From assembly GCA_947462105.1 (NCBI GenBank), contig CANHNJ010000013.1, positions 1 to 64,000 of the forward strand: a stretch of DNA of 64,000 bases, read 5' to 3'. The translations under genes were made by a program, and so were the position numbers. This document shows, piece after piece, positions 34,908-44,765 of this stretch. The stretch's first letter is position 1. The number at the start of each line of letters is the position of its first letter. The stretch comes from Alphaproteobacteria bacterium. GTDB lineage: Bacteria; Pseudomonadota; Alphaproteobacteria; Micropepsales; Micropepsaceae. Under the pieces are notes generated by a model. That model ran no database searches. It saw only the letters and a program-made list of their open reading frames with translations, and was not told the DNA's origin.

Positions 34908-35780
34908 TCAGACGCCTGCTTTTTTCGCCGGCACTTCGCCGATGGCCGACCAGTCCTTGTCCTGCCAGCCCCAGCGCACGGCTTCGTCGTAATTGGTCTT
35001 CAGTAGGTCGGCGGTGGGCAGCGTCATGCCCAGGCCTTCTGCCGCCGCGCGGGCCAGGTTGACGTCCTTCAGCCCCAGCGTCAGGGCGAAGCCCGCCGGT
35101 TCATACTGGCGGTCCAGCACCATCTGGCCGTAATTCTTGAACACCGCGCCGGTAAAGAGGCGGCCCGCCAGCACATCATGGAACAGGGCGGGATCGACGC
35201 CGCCCTTGCGCAGCAGGGCGAAGGCTTCGCCGGTGGCCTGCATCTCACTGGCGATCATGAAGTTGCCCGCGATCTTGAACAGGTTCGCCTTCTCGGCGGC
35301 TTCGCCGACCGGCACGGTGCGGCTGCCGATCTTGTCGAAGACGGGCTGCATCGTCGTGATGGCCGCCATATCGCCGCCCGCCACCAGAACCAACTGTGCT
35401 GCCGCCGCCATTTCCGGGCGGCCGAACACCGGCGCGGAGATATAGGAAAGACCGGCCTTGGCGTGGGCCGCCTGCAGCTCGCGCGCCAGCGCGGCGGAAA
35501 TGGTCGCCATGTTCACATGGATCAGGCCCCTGGCGGCCTTTTCCAGCAGTGGACCGGCAAAGCCGACCTCGCGCATCACCATATCGTTGGAAAGCATCGA
35601 GAAGACCGCGTTGCCCTGCATCGCCGCTTCGGGCGTGGCGGCGGCCACTGCGCCCTTGGCCACCAGTGCCTGCACCGGGGCGGGCGAGCGGTTCCACACC
35701 GTCACGTCATGGCCTGCCTTCAGCAGGTTTTCCGCGACATGGCCGCCCATCCGGCCTAGGCCGACAAAGCCGATCTTCAT
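34908..35780 (-). CDS. NAD(P)-dependent beta-hydroxyacid dehydrogenase
   Basis: The 290-residue enzyme is of the 3-hydroxyisobutyrate dehydrogenase family. ATG 35780 places the Rossmann motif GFVGLGRMGGHVAENLLKAGHDVTVWNRS at the N-terminus, with AGCAGG as ribosome site. Other marks are the SMLSNDMV segment, the substrate-site stretch YISAPVFGRPEMAAAAQL and the catalytic lysine in KANLFKIAGNF. WNRS after the second strand favours NADP(H). It lies 12 bp before the cytochrome/PQQ gene on the same strand. The exact substrate is not evident. Confidence 0.88.
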   Translation of the reverse strand: MKIGFVGLGRMGGHVAENLLKAGHDVTVWNRSPAPVQALVAKGAVAAATPEAAMQGNAVFSMLSNDMVMREVGFAGPLLEKAARGLIHVNMATISAALARELQAAHAKAGLSYISAPVFGRPEMAAAAQLVLVAGGDMAAITTMQPVFDKIGSRTVPVGEAAEKANLFKIAGNFMIASEMQATGEAFALLRKGGVDPALFHDVLAGRLFTGAVFKNYGQMVLDRQYEPAGFALTLGLKDVNLARAAAEGLGMTLPTADLLKTNYDEAVRWGWQDKDWSAIGEVPAKKAGV

Positions 35781-36123
35781 CCTGCTGCTCTCCCTCATTC
35801 GTCCGAATCAGGGTCATTGGCCGCCCTGCGCGGGGCGCACCATAACGCCCGGCCGGGCCGGGTCGAGGGTGGCGGCGTTAACCTTTCGTTTACACAGGTC
35901 ACCACAGTCTTACGGCGTTGCGTTTTTGTTCCGTAAACCCCAACCCCTAGCGGGCCAGCGAGAGTCCAAATCTAGCCAAGCCCCTCAAAAATATGGGATT
36001 TTGGTTTGACCGATGCTCCTGTCCCATGCTATCCCATACTGTCCCATGGGCCTCAAAAGCCCGCCTTAGCCGCCGTCGGGGATCCGTCGGAGCAGGGGAG
36101 TGGGGAGGGGGTAGACGCTGGCC
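35781..36123. promoter_or_regulatory. 343-bp regulatory region before the dcw cluster, with MraZ-type repeats
   Basis: No gene fits here. Three TCCCA units at 36022, 36032 and 36042 (TGGGA on the minus strand) repeat with an exact 10-bp period, the spacing of MraZ boxes (TGGGN with 5-bp gaps). A further TGGGA is at 35994. A possible promoter overlaps them: TTGACC at 36006-36011 and TATCCC at 36030-36035, 18 bp apart. TTAA-N7-TTTA at 35878-35892 is one base off a CtrA box. The leader ends with a G-rich ribosome-site stretch. Confidence 0.6.
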
Positions 36124-36585
36124 ATGACCGTCCCGGTCCAGCCATTCATCACGACGTTCGCGGGCTCGCTGGATGCGAAGGGCCGGGTGTGCATCCCGGC
36201 TGCCTATCGCACCATCCTGACCGGGCAGGGCACGCCCGGTGTCTATGTCACCCCCAGCTTCATCGACGCGGCGCTCGATTGCTTCGGCCAGTTTCTGCTG
36301 GATGAAACCGCCGCGCGCCTCGCCGCGCAGGATCCGTTCCTGTCGCCGTCCTTCGACGACGAAGCCACCACGCTGATCGCCCGCACGCATATCCTCAGCC
36401 CCGACGAGAATGGCCGCGTCCGCCTGCCTGACGCGCTGATCGAACATGCGGCGCTGAAGGATCGCGTGGTCTTTGCGGGCAAGGTCAAGAAATTCCAGAT
36501 CTGGGATGCCGAGCGCTATGCTGCGCTGGAAGCCGAAGCGGTTGCGCGCATGAAGGCGCGCTATGCGGAAGGGCGCGGCACGTGA
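36124..36585 (+). CDS. mraZ: transcriptional regulator MraZ
   Basis: The 153-residue product has two AbrB-like swapped-hairpin domains: [15 protein letters not shown] near residue 16 and [20 protein letters not shown] near residue 92. MraZ forms a ring and binds the direct repeats upstream, repressing its own operon in E. coli. It overlaps rsmH by four bases. Confidence 0.93.
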   Translation: MTVPVQPFITTFAGSLDAKGRVCIPAAYRTILTGQGTPGVYVTPSFIDAALDCFGQFLLDETAARLAAQDPFLSPSFDDEATTLIARTHILSPDENGRVRLPDALIEHAALKDRVVFAGKVKKFQIWDAERYAALEAEAVARMKARYAEGRGT

Positions 36586-37487
36586 GCGGCCATGTCCCGG
36601 TGATGCTGAACGAAGTGCTGGAAGCCCTGAGCCCCCGCGACGGTGCACACTATATCGACGGCACGTTCGGCGGCGGCGGCTATACCCGTGCCATCCTCGA
36701 AGCCGCCGATTGCAGCGTGCTGGGCATTGACCGCGACCCCGCAGCCATCGCCCGCGGCCAGGACCTGGTGCAGCGCTTTGATGGCCGCCTGACGCTGGTG
36801 GAAGGCGAGTTCAGCCGCATGAACGAGTTCGCGTCGCAGAGCGACGGCGTCGTGCTCGATCTCGGCGTCTCGTCCTTCCAGTTCGACCAGCCGGAACGCG
36901 GCTTCTCCTTCCGCGAGGATGGTCCGCTCGACATGCGCATGAGCCTGTCGGGCATGAGCGCCGCCGATTTCGTCAACACCGCCGAGCACAGCCTGCTGGC
37001 CTCGGTCATCGCCCGCTTCGGCGAAGAGAAGAATGCCCGCCGCATCGCCAGCGCCATCATCGCGGCCCGCCCCATCACCGGCACGGCGCAGCTCGCCGCC
37101 ATCGTGTTGCAAGCGCAGGGCCCCGCCGCGCTGCGTTTCGCCATCCACCCCGCCACCCGCACCTTCCAGGCGCTGCGCATCCATGTGAATGACGAGCTGG
37201 GCGAACTGACGCGCGGGCTGGAAGCGGCGCAGTCGATCCTGAAGCCGGAAGGCCGCCTGGTGGTGGTTTCGTTCCACAGCCTGGAAGACCGCATCGTCAA
37301 GCAGTTCCTCACCGGCCGTTCCGATGCCGCGCCGCGCGCCTCGCGCCACATGCCGGCGGTTATGGCGCCCGCGCCGCTGTTCCATCTCATCACCGCCAAG
37401 GCCCGCATTCCGGGCGAGGCCGAGATCGCCGCCAATCCCCGTGCCCGTTCCGCCAAGCTGCGGGCCGGCGAAAAACTTGCTGCATAG
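36582..37487 (+). CDS. rsmH: 16S rRNA (cytosine1402-N4)-methyltransferase
   Basis: The protein has 301 residues and a GTG start overlapping mraZ. It methylates N4 of C1402 in the ribosomal P site using SAM. Visible motifs are [13 protein letters not shown] at the start, the SAM loop [37 protein letters not shown], the [15 protein letters not shown] block and the late [14 protein letters not shown]. All match RsmH (MraW). It is the second gene of the dcw operon. Confidence 0.95.
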   Translation: MSGHVPVMLNEVLEALSPRDGAHYIDGTFGGGGYTRAILEAADCSVLGIDRDPAAIARGQDLVQRFDGRLTLVEGEFSRMNEFASQSDGVVLDLGVSSFQFDQPERGFSFREDGPLDMRMSLSGMSAADFVNTAEHSLLASVIARFGEEKNARRIASAIIAARPITGTAQLAAIVLQAQGPAALRFAIHPATRTFQALRIHVNDELGELTRGLEAAQSILKPEGRLVVVSFHSLEDRIVKQFLTGRSDAAPRASRHMPAVMAPAPLFHLITAKARIPGEAEIAANPRARSAKLRAGEKLAA

Positions 37488-37495
37488 GAGCCGAC

Positions 37496-37852
37496 ATGGT
37501 CCGCATGCTCAACATCGCCTGTGTTGTCCTGATCACCCTGACGGTGCTGGGGCTCTACACCGTCTCGGAAAAGACGCGGGTGACGCGGCTGGATCTGAAC
37601 CGCACACAGGCGCAGATCTTGCACCAGCGCCGCGCCATCGCCGTGCTGGAGACCGAATGGCAAAGCGTTGCCGCCCCTGCCCGGGTGCAGCATTTCGCCG
37701 GCCTTCAGGGCATGAACGACGCGGCCTCGGTGCAGCTCTCCGCCTTTGACCAGTTGCCGCATCGTGGCGCGGATGAGCCGCTGAACGGCAGCCCGGTGCG
37801 CAACGCCAGCGTCGAAGCGCCTGCCACCCCCGCCAACAGCCACGGATTCTGA
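37496..37852 (+). CDS. ftsL: cell division protein FtsL
   Basis: This 118-residue bitopic protein has a membrane helix at about residues 3-22 (MLNIACVVLITLTVLGLYTVS). A short periplasmic coiled-coil-like stretch follows (TRLDLNRTQAQILHQRRAIAVLETEWQ), then a proline-rich tail. Sequence is poorly conserved in this family. The call rests on topology and on its place between rsmH and ftsI. FtsL joins FtsQ and FtsB and activates FtsWI. Confidence 0.88.
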   Translation: MVRMLNIACVVLITLTVLGLYTVSEKTRVTRLDLNRTQAQILHQRRAIAVLETEWQSVAAPARVQHFAGLQGMNDAASVQLSAFDQLPHRGADEPLNGSPVRNASVEAPATPANSHGF

Positions 37853-37859
37853 TCGCGCG

Positions 37860-39482
37860 ATGCAAGAGGCTCCCACCGTTTTCCAGCGGCGCATCGTGAT
37901 CGGTGCGGGAGTCTGTGTCGCCGCCTTCCTGCTGGTCGGTTTGCGCCTGATCGACGTCACGATGCTGAGCGGTGGTCACAAGGGTGGCGTCATTGGCATG
38001 GCCGCCGCTGCCCGTGCCGATCTCACCGACCGCAACGGCGAATTGCTGGCGCGCGACCTGCCGGTGAAGGATCTTTATGCCCGCCCCAAGGAATTCTGGG
38101 ACAAGGCCGCCGCCGCGCGCCAGCTCGCCGCCGCCACCGGCGCGGGCGAAGATCGCCTGCTGCGCGGCTTCACCACCGCCAAGTCGCCTTACGTGCTGGT
38201 GGCGCGGCAGATCACGCCGGATGCCGAGGCCCGCGTGATGAAGCTGGGCCTGCCGGGCCTGGAATTCGAAAACACTGCCAAGCGCTATTATCCCGATGGC
38301 CGCACCACGGCGCAGCTGGTGGGCGTGACCGATCCCGACAACAATGGCGTCTCCGGGCTGGAACTGGGCCTGGAACAGCAGTTGCACCGCGCCGCCGCGC
38401 GCGGCGAGGGGGCCGTTGCCACCTCGATCGATGCGCGGGTGCAGTTCATCCTGGCGCATGAAGTGGCGAAAGCGCGCAAGACTTTCAGCGCCAAGGCGGC
38501 GGGCGGCATCGTGATGGATGTGAAGACGGGCGAGATCATCGCCCTGACCTCGCAGCCCGATTTCGATCCCAACCAGCGCCGCCTGTCCGAGGGCGATTCC
38601 GCCCGCAACATGATGTCCCAGGACATTTACGAGCTGGGTTCGATCTTCAAGATCTTCGCCTTCGCGTTGGCGATGGAAGACCATACCGTCGGCCTCGACG
38701 AGACCCTGCCCATCGGTAAAAGCCTCCGGATTGGCAAATACAGCATCGGCGAAGCGCACCACATGCCCGCCGCGATGGCGGCACGCGATATCCTGGCCCA
38801 GTCCTCCAATATCGGCACGGCGCAGATCGCCTTGCGCTCCGGCGGAGCAAGGCAGCGCCAGTTCCTTACCAACATGGGCCTGTTGTCGCCGGTGAAAAGC
38901 GAATTGCCGGAAACGGCGCGTCCGCTCTATCCGCGCACACAATGGGGCACGATCGAAACCGCCACGATTGGCTTTGGTCACGGCGTTGGTGTCAGCCCGC
39001 TCAGTTTCGTCACCGCCATGTCGACGGTGGTCAATGGCGGCCGCCGCATCACGCCGACCTTCATCCGCCAGGACGCCGGCACCGACAATCGCGGCGCGCA
39101 GGTGATCAAGCCGGAAACCAGCGAGACCATGCGCAACCTGCTGCGCTATGTCGTGACCAACGGCACCGGCCGCTCCGCCGACGCCATCGGCTATGATGTC
39201 GGCGGCAAGACCGGCACTGCCGAAATGCCGGGTCCGCGCGGCGGCTATATCAAGAATGCGCTGATGACGTCTTTTGCGGCGGCCTTCCCAGCGCATGATC
39301 CGCGCTACATCGTGATGGTGCTGATGGCCCAGCCCAAGGCCACCAAGGAAACCTTTGGCTTTGCCACGGCGGGCTATACCGCCGCGCCGCAGACCGGCCG
39401 CATCATTGCCCGCATCGCGCCACTGCTGGGCGTGCCCAACGTGCCGCCCCCGGCCCGGGTTGCCGACGGACGGGCGCTATGA
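37860..39482 (+). CDS. ftsI: peptidoglycan D,D-transpeptidase FtsI (PBP3)
   Basis: The 540-residue product is septal cross-linking enzyme PBP3. One N-terminal membrane helix (about 13-32) is followed by the dimerisation module with RADLTDRNGELLARDL. The transpeptidase domain has nucleophile S261 in SIFK (261-264), SSN at 315-317 and KTG at 450-452. It acts with FtsW at the division site. ATG 37860 is 8 bp after ftsL; the stop overlaps murE. Confidence 0.95.
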   Translation: MQEAPTVFQRRIVIGAGVCVAAFLLVGLRLIDVTMLSGGHKGGVIGMAAAARADLTDRNGELLARDLPVKDLYARPKEFWDKAAAARQLAAATGAGEDRLLRGFTTAKSPYVLVARQITPDAEARVMKLGLPGLEFENTAKRYYPDGRTTAQLVGVTDPDNNGVSGLELGLEQQLHRAAARGEGAVATSIDARVQFILAHEVAKARKTFSAKAAGGIVMDVKTGEIIALTSQPDFDPNQRRLSEGDSARNMMSQDIYELGSIFKIFAFALAMEDHTVGLDETLPIGKSLRIGKYSIGEAHHMPAAMAARDILAQSSNIGTAQIALRSGGARQRQFLTNMGLLSPVKSELPETARPLYPRTQWGTIETATIGFGHGVGVSPLSFVTAMSTVVNGGRRITPTFIRQDAGTDNRGAQVIKPETSETMRNLLRYVVTNGTGRSADAIGYDVGGKTGTAEMPGPRGGYIKNALMTSFAAAFPAHDPRYIVMVLMAQPKATKETFGFATAGYTAAPQTGRIIARIAPLLGVPNVPPPARVADGRAL

Positions 39483-40909
39483 TCGCAGCCGATGTGCGGG
39501 AATTTTCCGGCCTTACCAGTGACAGCCGCAAGGTCGCGCCGGGCTATCTCTTCGCGGCGCTGTCGGGCTCGCAGACCGACGGCGGCAGGTTCCTGAAGGA
39601 TGCGGTGGCGCGTGGCGCCGCCGCCATACTGGGCACGCCCGATCTGGCGCAGGATGCCGCCGCGCTGAATGTGCGGTTCATTCCCGCCGCCAATCCGCGC
39701 CAGGCGCTGGCGCAGTTCGCGGCGGCTTTCTATGGCAAGCAGCCGCAAATCGTTGCCGCTGTCACTGGCACCAAGGGCAAATCCTCCATTGTCGCGTTCC
39801 TGCGCGAAATCTGGACCCGCAATGGCCACGCCGCCGCCAGCCTGGGCACCGTCGGCGTGATCGGGCCCAGGGGCGCGCTGCCGCTGTCGCACACCACGCC
39901 CGATCCGGTCGAAATCCATGCCCTGCTGGCGAAGCTGGCGGATGACGGCGTCGACCATCTGGCGCTGGAGGCTTCCAGCCACGGCCTCGACCAGCATCGG
40001 TTGGACGGCGTACGCATCCAGGCCTGCGGCTTCACCAACATCACCCGCGACCACATGGATTATCATTCCACCTTCGCGCATTACCTCGCGGCCAAGCTGC
40101 GGCTGTTCTCGCAGGTGGTGGAAGAAGGTGGCGTCGCGGTGGTCAATGCCGATGCCGAGCATAGCGAGAAATTCATTGCCGCTGCGCGTGGGCGCAATCT
40201 CAGGCTGATGACGGTGGGCGAGACGGGGGAGGCCATACGTCTCGCCGCCCGCAAAAGCCTGGGCGATTACCAACAGCTCCAGATCGAGCATGCCGGTCAG
40301 TCTTATGACGTGACGCTGCCGCTGGCGGGCGCGTTCCAGGCGTCGAATGCGCTGGTGGCGGCGGGCCTGGCCATTGGCCTGGGCGAGGACGCACAAAAGA
40401 CATTCGCCGCCCTGGCGACACTGAAGGGTGCGCCGGGCCGGATGGAGCGCGTCGCCTTCACCGCCAATGGCGCTTCCATCTATGTTGACTATGCCCATAC
40501 GCCGGATTCGCTGGAGAAGGTGCTGGAAGCTCTTCGCGCCCATACGTCAAAGCGCCTGCATGTGGTGTTCGGCTGTGGCGGCGACCGCGACAAGGGCAAG
40601 CGCCCACTGATGGGCGCCATCGCTGAGAAGTTGGCCGACCTGGTCATCGTCACCGACGACAATCCCCGCACCGAGAACGCAGCCCATATCCGCGAGGAAA
40701 TCCTGGTCGGCGCGCCGCATGCACGCGAGATCGCCGACCGCCGCGCCGCCATCCAGACCGCGGTGGGCGGGCTGGAAGAGGGGGATGTGCTGGTACTGGC
40801 GGGAAAAGGCCATGAAACTGGCCAGTATGTGATGGGCGAGGTGCTGCCCTTCTCCGACCGCGCCGAAGCGGTCAATGCGGCGATGATGCTGGGCGGGAGC
40901 GCGGCATGA
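39479..40909 (+). CDS. murE: UDP-MurNAc-tripeptide synthetase
   Basis: The 476-residue ATP-dependent ligase adds the third amino acid to UDP-MurNAc-L-Ala-D-Glu. The P-loop is VTGTKGKSS near residue 100, and the central domain has the HTTPDPVEIHALL segment and YHSTFAHYLAAK. DDNPRTENAAHI near residue 400 carries the DNPR motif that selects meso-diaminopimelate, so this is the DAP-adding form. ATG overlaps the ftsI stop, and the stop overlaps murF. Confidence 0.95.
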   Translation: MIAADVREFSGLTSDSRKVAPGYLFAALSGSQTDGGRFLKDAVARGAAAILGTPDLAQDAAALNVRFIPAANPRQALAQFAAAFYGKQPQIVAAVTGTKGKSSIVAFLREIWTRNGHAAASLGTVGVIGPRGALPLSHTTPDPVEIHALLAKLADDGVDHLALEASSHGLDQHRLDGVRIQACGFTNITRDHMDYHSTFAHYLAAKLRLFSQVVEEGGVAVVNADAEHSEKFIAAARGRNLRLMTVGETGEAIRLAARKSLGDYQQLQIEHAGQSYDVTLPLAGAFQASNALVAAGLAIGLGEDAQKTFAALATLKGAPGRMERVAFTANGASIYVDYAHTPDSLEKVLEALRAHTSKRLHVVFGCGGDRDKGKRPLMGAIAEKLADLVIVTDDNPRTENAAHIREEILVGAPHAREIADRRAAIQTAVGGLEEGDVLVLAGKGHETGQYVMGEVLPFSDRAEAVNAAMMLGGSAA

Positions 40910-42258
40910 CGCTGTGGAGTGCCACCGATGCGCAAGCCGCGACGCTGGGCAAGGCCAGTGCGCCGTTCGGCACCGGCGGCCTGAGCATCGACACCCGCAG
41001 TCTCAAGCCCGGCGACCTGTTCGTGGCGCTGAAAGGCGAGGCGCGCGACGGTCATGATTTCGTGGCGGCGGCATTCGCGGCGGGCGCAGGCGCGGCGCTG
41101 GTGTCGCGCGATGTGCCCAATGCCGGCGGTCCCCTGCTGATGGTGGCGCACACCCAGCGTGGTCTCGAAGACCTGGCCCGCGCATCGCGCGCCCGCACCA
41201 ACGCGAAAGTGATCGCGGTGACCGGCAGCGCCGGCAAGACCACCACCAAGGAAATATTGCGCGTGGCGTTCGATGCGCTGGGGCAGACCTATGCCTCGGC
41301 CGCCAGCCACAACAATCACTGGGGCGTGCCGCTGTCGCTGGCCTCGGCGCCGCGTGATGCCGTTTATGGCGTCTTCGAGGTCGGCATGAACCATTTCGGC
41401 GAGATCCGTGCCCTGGTGGACATGGTGCGGCCGCATCTGGCGTTGATCACCACCATTGCCCCGGCGCATCTGGAATTCTTCGGCAACTGTGAATCCATCG
41501 CCGACGCCAAGTCGGAAATCTTCGAAGGGCTGGAACCAGGCGGCGCCGCGCTGATCCCGTCGGATTCACCCTATGCGGATCGTCTCGCGGCCCGTGCGCA
41601 AAAGGCCCATGTCGCCACGCTGACCCGCTTCGGCGCGGTGGCGGGCAGCGACGCGCGGCTGCTGAGCCATGCGCATGACGGCGACGGCATGCGGCTGAAG
41701 GCCGACATCTTCGGCACCCTGGTCGATTGCAAGGTGGGTGCACCGGGCGGCCATATCGCCGCCAATGCCGTGGCGGCGCTGGCGTGTGTGCATCTGGCGG
41801 GCGGCGATCTGCTGAACGCGGCGGCTTCCCTGAAGAATTTCACCGCCCTCAAGGGCCGTGGTGCGCGGCTGGCACTGAAAGGTCTGACGATCATCGACGA
41901 AAGCTACAACGCCAATCCCGCTTCGATGGCGGCGGCGCTGGCGCTGCTGGGTGATGCAAAGGGACGTAAAATCGCCGTGCTGGGCGACATGCTGGAGATG
42001 GGCACGGGCGGCATCGCCCACCATGCCGGTCTTGCCGCCCCCATCGAACAGAACAGGGTCGATCTGGTTTTCGCCGCCGGCAGTCAAATGCAGGCGTTGT
42101 GGGATGCGCTGCCCGCGTCGCGCCGTGGCGCTTATGCCGAAACCGCCGCCGAACTGGCGCCACAGGTTACCGCCGCTTTGCAAGCGGGCGATACCATTCT
42201 CATCAAGGGGTCGAACGGCTCCCGCATGTCCCTCATTCTCGATGCGTTGAAGGTGTAA
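40906..42258 (+). CDS. murF: UDP-MurNAc-tripeptide--D-Ala-D-Ala ligase
   Basis: The protein has 450 residues. It completes the pentapeptide precursor by adding D-Ala-D-Ala, the product of Ddl. Mur-ligase features are [28 protein letters not shown] at the N-terminus, the P-loop [35 protein letters not shown] and the C-terminal [13 protein letters not shown]. It overlaps murE by four bases and ends 4 bp before mraY. Confidence 0.95.
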   Translation: MTLWSATDAQAATLGKASAPFGTGGLSIDTRSLKPGDLFVALKGEARDGHDFVAAAFAAGAGAALVSRDVPNAGGPLLMVAHTQRGLEDLARASRARTNAKVIAVTGSAGKTTTKEILRVAFDALGQTYASAASHNNHWGVPLSLASAPRDAVYGVFEVGMNHFGEIRALVDMVRPHLALITTIAPAHLEFFGNCESIADAKSEIFEGLEPGGAALIPSDSPYADRLAARAQKAHVATLTRFGAVAGSDARLLSHAHDGDGMRLKADIFGTLVDCKVGAPGGHIAANAVAALACVHLAGGDLLNAAASLKNFTALKGRGARLALKGLTIIDESYNANPASMAAALALLGDAKGRKIAVLGDMLEMGTGGIAHHAGLAAPIEQNRVDLVFAAGSQMQALWDALPASRRGAYAETAAELAPQVTAALQAGDTILIKGSNGSRMSLILDALKV

Positions 42259-42262
42259 GCCG

Positions 42263-43354
42263 ATGCTGTCCTATCTCGCGCTCCTCACCCATACCGACCA
42301 GTTCGCCTTCTTCCGCCTGTTCGGCTACCTCACCTTTCGGGCTGGCGCGGCGGTGCTGACCGCGCTGGTGATCGCCTTCTGGATCAATCCCATCCTGATC
42401 CGTTGGCTGAAGCAGAAGCAGGGCAAGGGCCAGCCGATCCGGGCCGACGGCCCCCAGCGCCACATCATCGAGAAGGCGGGCACGCCGACCATGGGCGGCC
42501 TGCTGATCCTGATCCCCTGGATCGGCTCGACCCTGCTCTGGGCCAGCCTGTCCAACCGCTATGTCTGGATCGTGCTGCTTGTGACGCTGGCCTTTGGCGC
42601 GCTGGGCTTCATGGACGACTATTATAAAGTGACCAAGCGGACCTCGGACGGGCTGTCGAGCCGCTCGCGCCTGGTGATCGAGTTCGGCGTGGCCGCCCTG
42701 GCCACCTGGCTGATCATGCAGATCGAGGCGCCACACCTGTCGGGCATGCTGGCGGTGCCGTTCCTCAAGACTGCGCTGCTACCGCTGGGCCTGTTCTGCC
42801 TGGTGGTGGGCAGCCTCACCATCGCGGGTGCGGCCAACGCCGTGAACTTCACCGATGGGCTCGATGGGTTGGCCATCGTGCCGGTGATGATCGCGGCCGC
42901 GACCTTCACCCTGATCGCCTATCTGGTCGGCAACGAGGTCTTTTCAGGCTATCTGCAGATTTTCTATGTCGCCGGGTCGGGCGAGCTGGCCGTCTTCCTG
43001 GCGGCGCTGGTCGGCGCCGGGCTGGGCTTCCTCTGGTACAACGCGCCGCCCGCCATGATCTTCATGGGGGATACCGGTTCGCTGCCGCTGGGCGGCGCGC
43101 TGGGCGCAGTGGCGGTGGTGGTCAAGCACGAGATCGTACTGGCCATCGTTGGCGGTCTTTTCGTGGTCGAAACCCTGTCCGTCATCGTGCAGGTCATTTC
43201 CTTCAAGCTGACCGGCAAGCGCGTCTTCCGCATGGCGCCGATCCATCATCATTACGAGCAGCTTGGCTGGACTGAGCCCACCATCGTGATCCGCTTCTGG
43301 ATCGTGGCGGTGGTGCTGGCCCTGCTGGGTCTCGCCACCTTGAAGTTGCGGTGA
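42263..43354 (+). CDS. mraY: phospho-MurNAc-pentapeptide transferase
   Basis: The 363-residue polytopic enzyme has about ten membrane helices and makes lipid I on undecaprenyl phosphate. Signature segments are [14 protein letters not shown], the aspartate-rich FMDDYYKV near residue 117, the [11 protein letters not shown] loop, the [13 protein letters not shown] stretch and the cytoplasmic histidine loop [14 protein letters not shown]. Genes on both sides are cytoplasmic Mur ligases. Confidence 0.96.
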   Translation: MLSYLALLTHTDQFAFFRLFGYLTFRAGAAVLTALVIAFWINPILIRWLKQKQGKGQPIRADGPQRHIIEKAGTPTMGGLLILIPWIGSTLLWASLSNRYVWIVLLVTLAFGALGFMDDYYKVTKRTSDGLSSRSRLVIEFGVAALATWLIMQIEAPHLSGMLAVPFLKTALLPLGLFCLVVGSLTIAGAANAVNFTDGLDGLAIVPVMIAAATFTLIAYLVGNEVFSGYLQIFYVAGSGELAVFLAALVGAGLGFLWYNAPPAMIFMGDTGSLPLGGALGAVAVVVKHEIVLAIVGGLFVVETLSVIVQVISFKLTGKRVFRMAPIHHHYEQLGWTEPTIVIRFWIVAVVLALLGLATLKLR

Positions 43355-43361
43355 GAGCAGG

Positions 43362-44765
43362 ATGATCGTCGCCCACAGTTTTGCTGGCAGACGCGTCGCG
43401 GTGTTCGGGCTCGCCCGCACCGGGCTTTCTTCCGTTCTGTCGCTCAAGGCGGGCGGGGCGGAGGTGCTGGCCTGGGACGATAATGCCACTGCGCGTGAGC
43501 TGGGCAGCCAGGCAGGCGCAGACATCACCCCCTGGCGCGAATGGGGCTGGACCGGCATCGCCGCGCTGGTGCTGTCGCCCGGCGTGCCGCTGACCCATCC
43601 CAAGCCACATGAAGTGGTGCTGCATGCCCAGCGCGCCGGCGTGCCCGTGATCGGTGATGTCGAACTCTTCGCCCGTGAAATCCGTCCCGATGCCGGCAGC
43701 AAATGCCGCGCCCCGGTCATCGCCATCACCGGCACCAACGGCAAGTCCACCACCACCGCCCTGATCGGGCATGTGCTGGCGGGATGCGGTTTCGATGCCC
43801 AGGTCGGCGGCAATATCGGCAAGGCGGTGCTGGATCTCAATCCGCCCACCCCGCGCACGATCTATGTGATCGAGATGTCCACCTTCCAGATCGACCTGTC
43901 GCCGGGGCTCGCTCCTGATGTCGGCATCCTGACCAATCTCTCGCCCGACCATATCGACCGTCATGGCAGCATGGAGAACTATGCCGCCATCAAGGCGCGG
44001 CTGATGAAGGCCGTTGCGCAAGACGGCCTGACCGCTATCGGCGTCGATGACGAGTATAGCTCCGCGATCTTCACCTCGCTCGCTGGCACGAACGCCTCGC
44101 CGGTCTCGGTCGGCAAGGTGCTGGGCCGTGGCATCTTCGTGGTCGATGGCGTGCTGTATGACGCGCAGAACGGCGCGGTGGTAAAAGTCATGGCGCTGGA
44201 CGAGGCCCCGAACCTGCCCGGCGCGCATAACTGGCAGAACGCGGCGCTGGCCTATGCTGCGGTGAAGCCGTTCGTGAAGGAGCCGCGCGCCATCGCCGCC
44301 GCCATCGCCAGCTTCCCGGGCCTGGCGCATCGCATGGAAAGCGTCGGCGCCATCGGCAAGACCCGCTTCGTCAACGACTCCAAGGCCACCAATGCCGATG
44401 CCGCCGCCAAGGCGCTGTCGGTCTATCCCGACATCTTCTGGATCGCGGGCGGCAAGGCCAAGGAAGGCGGCATCGAGCCGCTGGCGCCCTTTTTCAACCG
44501 CATCCGCCGCGCCTACCTGATCGGCGACGCCGCGCCCCAGTTCGCCCGCACCCTGGATGGCAAGGCGCCGTATGTGATGGCAGGCACGCTGGAGAAGGCG
44601 GTAGAGCTTGCGGCAGCCGACGCCGAGACCAGCGCGGCGCCAGCACCGGTGGTGCTGCTGTCGCCAGCCTGTGCCTCCTATGACCAGTTCAAGGATTTCG
44701 AGCATCGCGGCGATGTCTTCCGGGATGCGGTGGCGAAGCTTCGCGCGCTGAAGGTGGCATCATGA
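43362..44765 (+). CDS. murD: UDP-MurNAc-L-alanine--D-glutamate ligase
   Basis: The 467-residue protein adds D-glutamate to UDP-MurNAc-L-Ala. RVAVFGLARTGLSSVLSLKAGGAEVLAWDD is the N-terminal Rossmann-like domain, ITGTNGKSTTTALIG the P-loop, NLSPDHIDRHGSMENY the central domain and FVNDSKATNADAA the C-terminal domain. It starts 7 bp after mraY and its stop overlaps ftsW (ATGA). Confidence 0.95.
   Translation: MIVAHSFAGRRVAVFGLARTGLSSVLSLKAGGAEVLAWDDNATARELGSQAGADITPWREWGWTGIAALVLSPGVPLTHPKPHEVVLHAQRAGVPVIGDVELFAREIRPDAGSKCRAPVIAITGTNGKSTTTALIGHVLAGCGFDAQVGGNIGKAVLDLNPPTPRTIYVIEMSTFQIDLSPGLAPDVGILTNLSPDHIDRHGSMENYAAIKARLMKAVAQDGLTAIGVDDEYSSAIFTSLAGTNASPVSVGKVLGRGIFVVDGVLYDAQNGAVVKVMALDEAPNLPGAHNWQNAALAYAAVKPFVKEPRAIAAAIASFPGLAHRMESVGAIGKTRFVNDSKATNADAAAKALSVYPDIFWIAGGKAKEGGIEPLAPFFNRIRRAYLIGDAAPQFARTLDGKAPYVMAGTLEKAVELAAADAETSAAPAPVVLLSPACASYDQFKDFEHRGDVFRDAVAKLRALKVAS

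Noticed and set aside
36003-36123. Short plus-strand frame overlapping the mraZ promoter region
   Set aside because: It covers the MraZ repeats and runs out of frame into mraZ; there is no ribosome site and no similarity.
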